A stretch of DNA of 64,000 nt, taken from positions 5,049,187 through 5,113,186 of the forward strand of contig CP070751.1 in assembly GCA_020348445.1 (NCBI GenBank), written 5' to 3'. A model generated the notes under the pieces. The model searched no databases. It was not told where the DNA came from and was given only the letters and a program-made list of their open reading frames with translations. Source of the DNA: Thermoplasmata archaeon. GTDB taxonomy: Archaea; Thermoplasmatota; Thermoplasmata; GCA-020350865. The position numbers and the translations under genes are program-made. This document shows, piece after piece, positions 62,026-64,000 of this stretch. Every line of letters starts with the position of its first letter. Position 1 is the first letter of the stretch.

Positions 62026-62982
62026 TTAAAAACCACCTTTCAACCTCTCAATACAAATATTGAGCATCGCCTCGACATCACCTATTCCCGCAAGTCCTGC
62101 CGCCCCATCATGTCCACCTCCGTCACACCCATTTTCTTTTCCGATCTCATCCATCAGGTTACCGAGATGCAAACCTTCCTTAATAATGGCCGAAGTTGCC
62201 CTTGCGCTTATCCTGAATTCATTTTCCCTTTGTGAGCCGACAAATGCGCAATCGGCTCCCAATGAAAGCAATGTACCACATACACTGGATTCAAAAGATC
62301 CTACCTGGGATACTGCAACAATGTATCTACCCACCTTTGTATATCTCATTCTCTGTGCACCTTTTAATCTTGATATCCTTTTTGAGTAGTCTGTTTCGTG
62401 CTCCTCCTCAAATACAGAGAGGACATCATCCATACTGATTCCGCTTGCTTCCATTATCTTGGCAAATGTTGTTAATGTGCTTGCTTTCGCATAGCTGAAT
62501 TTCCCAGTATCTGTTAATATACCTGCAAGTAGAGCTAGTCCGATTTTTGAAGTTATCTTTTTTTCGGCGAGCTTTAGGATTTCGTAAACGATCTCTCCAC
62601 AGGATGCCACATTTTCATCGATATAACAGAGTTCGGTTTCCCAAGCATGGGTCTTGAGGTGATGGTCAATTACGATGAGATTACTTAGATTTTCTCCGTA
62701 CTCTCCCAATCTTTCAGGTGAGGGTGTATCAACCGCGATAATCGTGTTGAAAATCGATATATCCGGATGTTCAATAACCTCCACATCCAGGTTTTTTTGA
62801 AGGTTCTTGCCGTTCTTGCTCAAACCCCCTGCAGATCCGATGGTAATCTCAGGAAAAGCCAAGCTCAAAGCCACTGCGCAACCTAAGGCATCTGGGTCGG
62901 CATTCACATGCAAAAGGACGCATTTCTTTTCCTTGCTTGCTAGTTTCTTTATGATCTTCTCGAGAAGGGATTTTTGATCCAT
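62026..62982 (-). CDS. DHH-family phosphoesterase (NrnA/RecJ-like)
   Basis: A 318-residue protein. The DHH domain has HVNADPDALGCAVAL (motif I, the DxD acid pair), TIIAVDTPSPERLG (motif II), VIDHHLKTH (motif III, the DHH triad) and GILTDTGKFSYAKAS (motif IV). The DHHA1 domain ends with CDGGGHDGAAGLAGIG, the GGGH motif that binds substrate. Members cleave nanoRNA, pAp or cyclic dinucleotide products. All metal ligands are present, so it should be active. The motif I His of NrnA (H-ADPD) is changed to NADPD, within family variation. Monocistronic or first gene of a short unit. Confidence 0.92.
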   Translation of the reverse strand: MDQKSLLEKIIKKLASKEKKCVLLHVNADPDALGCAVALSLAFPEITIGSAGGLSKNGKNLQKNLDVEVIEHPDISIFNTIIAVDTPSPERLGEYGENLSNLIVIDHHLKTHAWETELCYIDENVASCGEIVYEILKLAEKKITSKIGLALLAGILTDTGKFSYAKASTLTTFAKIMEASGISMDDVLSVFEEEHETDYSKRISRLKGAQRMRYTKVGRYIVAVSQVGSFESSVCGTLLSLGADCAFVGSQRENEFRISARATSAIIKEGLHLGNLMDEIGKENGCDGGGHDGAAGLAGIGDVEAMLNICIERLKGGF

Positions 62983-63059
62983 TTAAAATGGTACATACCT
63001 AGGTCTATTAAAAAGTGAGGTTTGCTATCGTATATCTATTCAACGGAGGATGAAGAAAC

Positions 63060-64000
63060 TCATAGTCGCTTCTTATGCCTTGTCTTCCTTGAAAATACTC
63101 TTGCAGATGGAATGCATATGGCACCTACAAATATCAAGGCTCCTGAGGCACAAAGTCCTCCTTCTTCCTCTTCTTCAGCAGGAGGTTCTCCAAAATAAGC
63201 GGTGTAAACAGGATCATGCTCGACCCTGTATCCTTGCCAGCCTGGGAAGGAGACGGCATACCACAATCTTGCAGTGTGTGCGTAATTGAGCCACCATTTC
63301 CCTCTGAGGTCCTTGGGACTGGAGTACTCGTCTTGAATGTTCTCACTCAAGGCATATGAGAGAAGAGAAAAAAGCCCGGCTGAAAAACCCAGTTGCCAAC
63401 CAACAAGTATCAAGTCACCCAATTTGGCCTGTAGAAGGATATTGTAGGCATCCTGGTCATCGCGGATATTCGTGTAAGGTGTTGTACTTTCATCTTTTAG
63501 GTCAAAGGTGCCCCTATATCCGATTTCAAATGCTCTATCATTCTCATCCCCCACCTGGATACTGATATTTTCAGCAGCAATTGGATCCATCCCTGTTTGG
63601 ATTTCATGACCTGTTTTGTTGGTAAACTCATACCAAGAAGCAAATACAGATACATAATGAACTGCACTGATTCCCCAATCCTCATTTAAAATTTCTCGGG
63701 GTTCATAATCTTTGCCAAATATTTTGATCAACTCCACCTGGCCAATGGTATAATATGTTTCAGTTTTAACTTCACCTGTATCTTCGTCGATCGTTACATC
63801 GTACATCACCGAAAATTCACTGAATCTGGCATGCAATAACGGTAGGGCAAAGGATGCCCAGAATGCAAAGTGATTGCTGTGGTTGGCCACGATAATCTTT
63901 GCAAACAAATTTGTGTACGTTATGCCAAACCTATAATGGCCTTCATCTACCTTTTCCACCTCATGCACGATGGTGTTTGGGGAATAACTTCCATTTGCAT
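63060..64000 (-). CDS. Membrane-anchored surface protein, N-terminus outside window
   Basis: The frame is open to the right edge, so at least 313 residues are seen and the true start lies beyond 64000; GTG 63968 is only an internal codon. The visible part is a beta-rich exterior region with many aromatic residues (GHYRFGITYTNLFAK, WASFALPLLHARFSEF) and potential N-glycosylation sites. A glycine-rich hydrophobic stretch (FSAGLFSLLSYAL) is near the middle. It ends with an acidic hinge (PPAEEEEEGG), a membrane helix (LCASGALIFVGAICIPSARVF) and a basic tail (SRKTRHKKRL), typical of an outside-facing anchored protein. Family not recognised. Confidence 0.8.
   Translation of the reverse strand, partial: ANGSYSPNTIVHEVEKVDEGHYRFGITYTNLFAKIIVANHSNHFAFWASFALPLLHARFSEFSVMYDVTIDEDTGEVKTETYYTIGQVELIKIFGKDYEPREILNEDWGISAVHYVSVFASWYEFTNKTGHEIQTGMDPIAAENISIQVGDENDRAFEIGYRGTFDLKDESTTPYTNIRDDQDAYNILLQAKLGDLILVGWQLGFSAGLFSLLSYALSENIQDEYSSPKDLRGKWWLNYAHTARLWYAVSFPGWQGYRVEHDPVYTAYFGEPPAEEEEEGGLCASGALIFVGAICIPSARVFSRKTRHKKRL

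Overview
The window reads as the chromosome of an archaeon, most likely a Thermoplasmatota-like euryarchaeote. The grounds are archaeal TATA boxes, tRNA genes with bulge-helix-bulge introns, a Dph6-type diphthamide ligase, an archaeal NFACT (Rqc2-type) protein, an HdrA-type iron-sulfur flavoprotein, Rab-like small GTPases, and very large cell-surface proteins with FG-GAP, thrombospondin-3 and PEF-CTERM-like features. The lineage call is an inference; no rRNA lies in the window.

Layout. 1-10 kb: end of an SDR gene, an Lrp/AsnC regulator, a 1606-residue surface protein with two predicted seven-bladed propellers, an AtuA-type enzyme split over two overlapping genes, and a membrane protein with a C-terminal zinc ribbon. 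10-23 kb: a Glu/Pro-rich zinc-ribbon protein, tRNA-Arg, the NFACT protein, a beta-helix surface protein, SfsA, tRNA-Thr, Dph6, a COG3044-type ATPase, two paralogous Cys-rich proteins and tRNA-Ser. 23-39.6 kb: a duplication-rich signalling and secretion region. It holds three Rab-like GTPases plus a broken copy, two STAND/AAA-TPR ATPases with a roadblock-like insertion, a subtilase, two NosD-like secreted proteins, a small ribbon-helix-helix regulator and a GNAT-YoaP protein. 39.6-51 kb: HdrA with a degenerate MvhD domain, next to a fused serine hydroxymethyltransferase/GcvT protein; QueH; an XRE regulator; a nitrate/sulfonate-type ABC transporter whose binding protein looks circularly permuted; tRNA-Gly. 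51-64 kb: an 1810-residue zinc-ribbon/FG-GAP/PEF-CTERM protein, a 1573-residue helical-repeat protein with a C4HC3 zinc finger, a DHH phosphoesterase and a partial membrane protein.

The strongest new signal concerns the four tRNA genes (Arg-GCG, Thr-GGT, Ser-GCT, Gly-TCC). Each carries an intron: one in the T-loop, two in the D-loop, one at the anticodon. Each is followed by two tandem units in which a hairpin precedes another copy of that tRNA's own 3' end. Most steps are 88-116 bp. The two Thr units are exactly tRNA-sized, keep an acceptor stem, and show compensatory base changes in the hairpin. I know of no named element of this form.

A second coherent system lies at 24-39 kb. Rab-like GTPases that lack the usual catalytic Gln sit in and beside an operon with two STAND ATPases containing a roadblock-like domain, the fold of known small-GTPase regulators such as MglB. 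Nearby secreted-protein genes share a palindromic operator (core CCACATGTGG), a TATA box, a short upstream ORF and a similar signal peptide. A related half-palindrome precedes the ribbon-helix-helix gene, which makes that protein the obvious candidate regulator.
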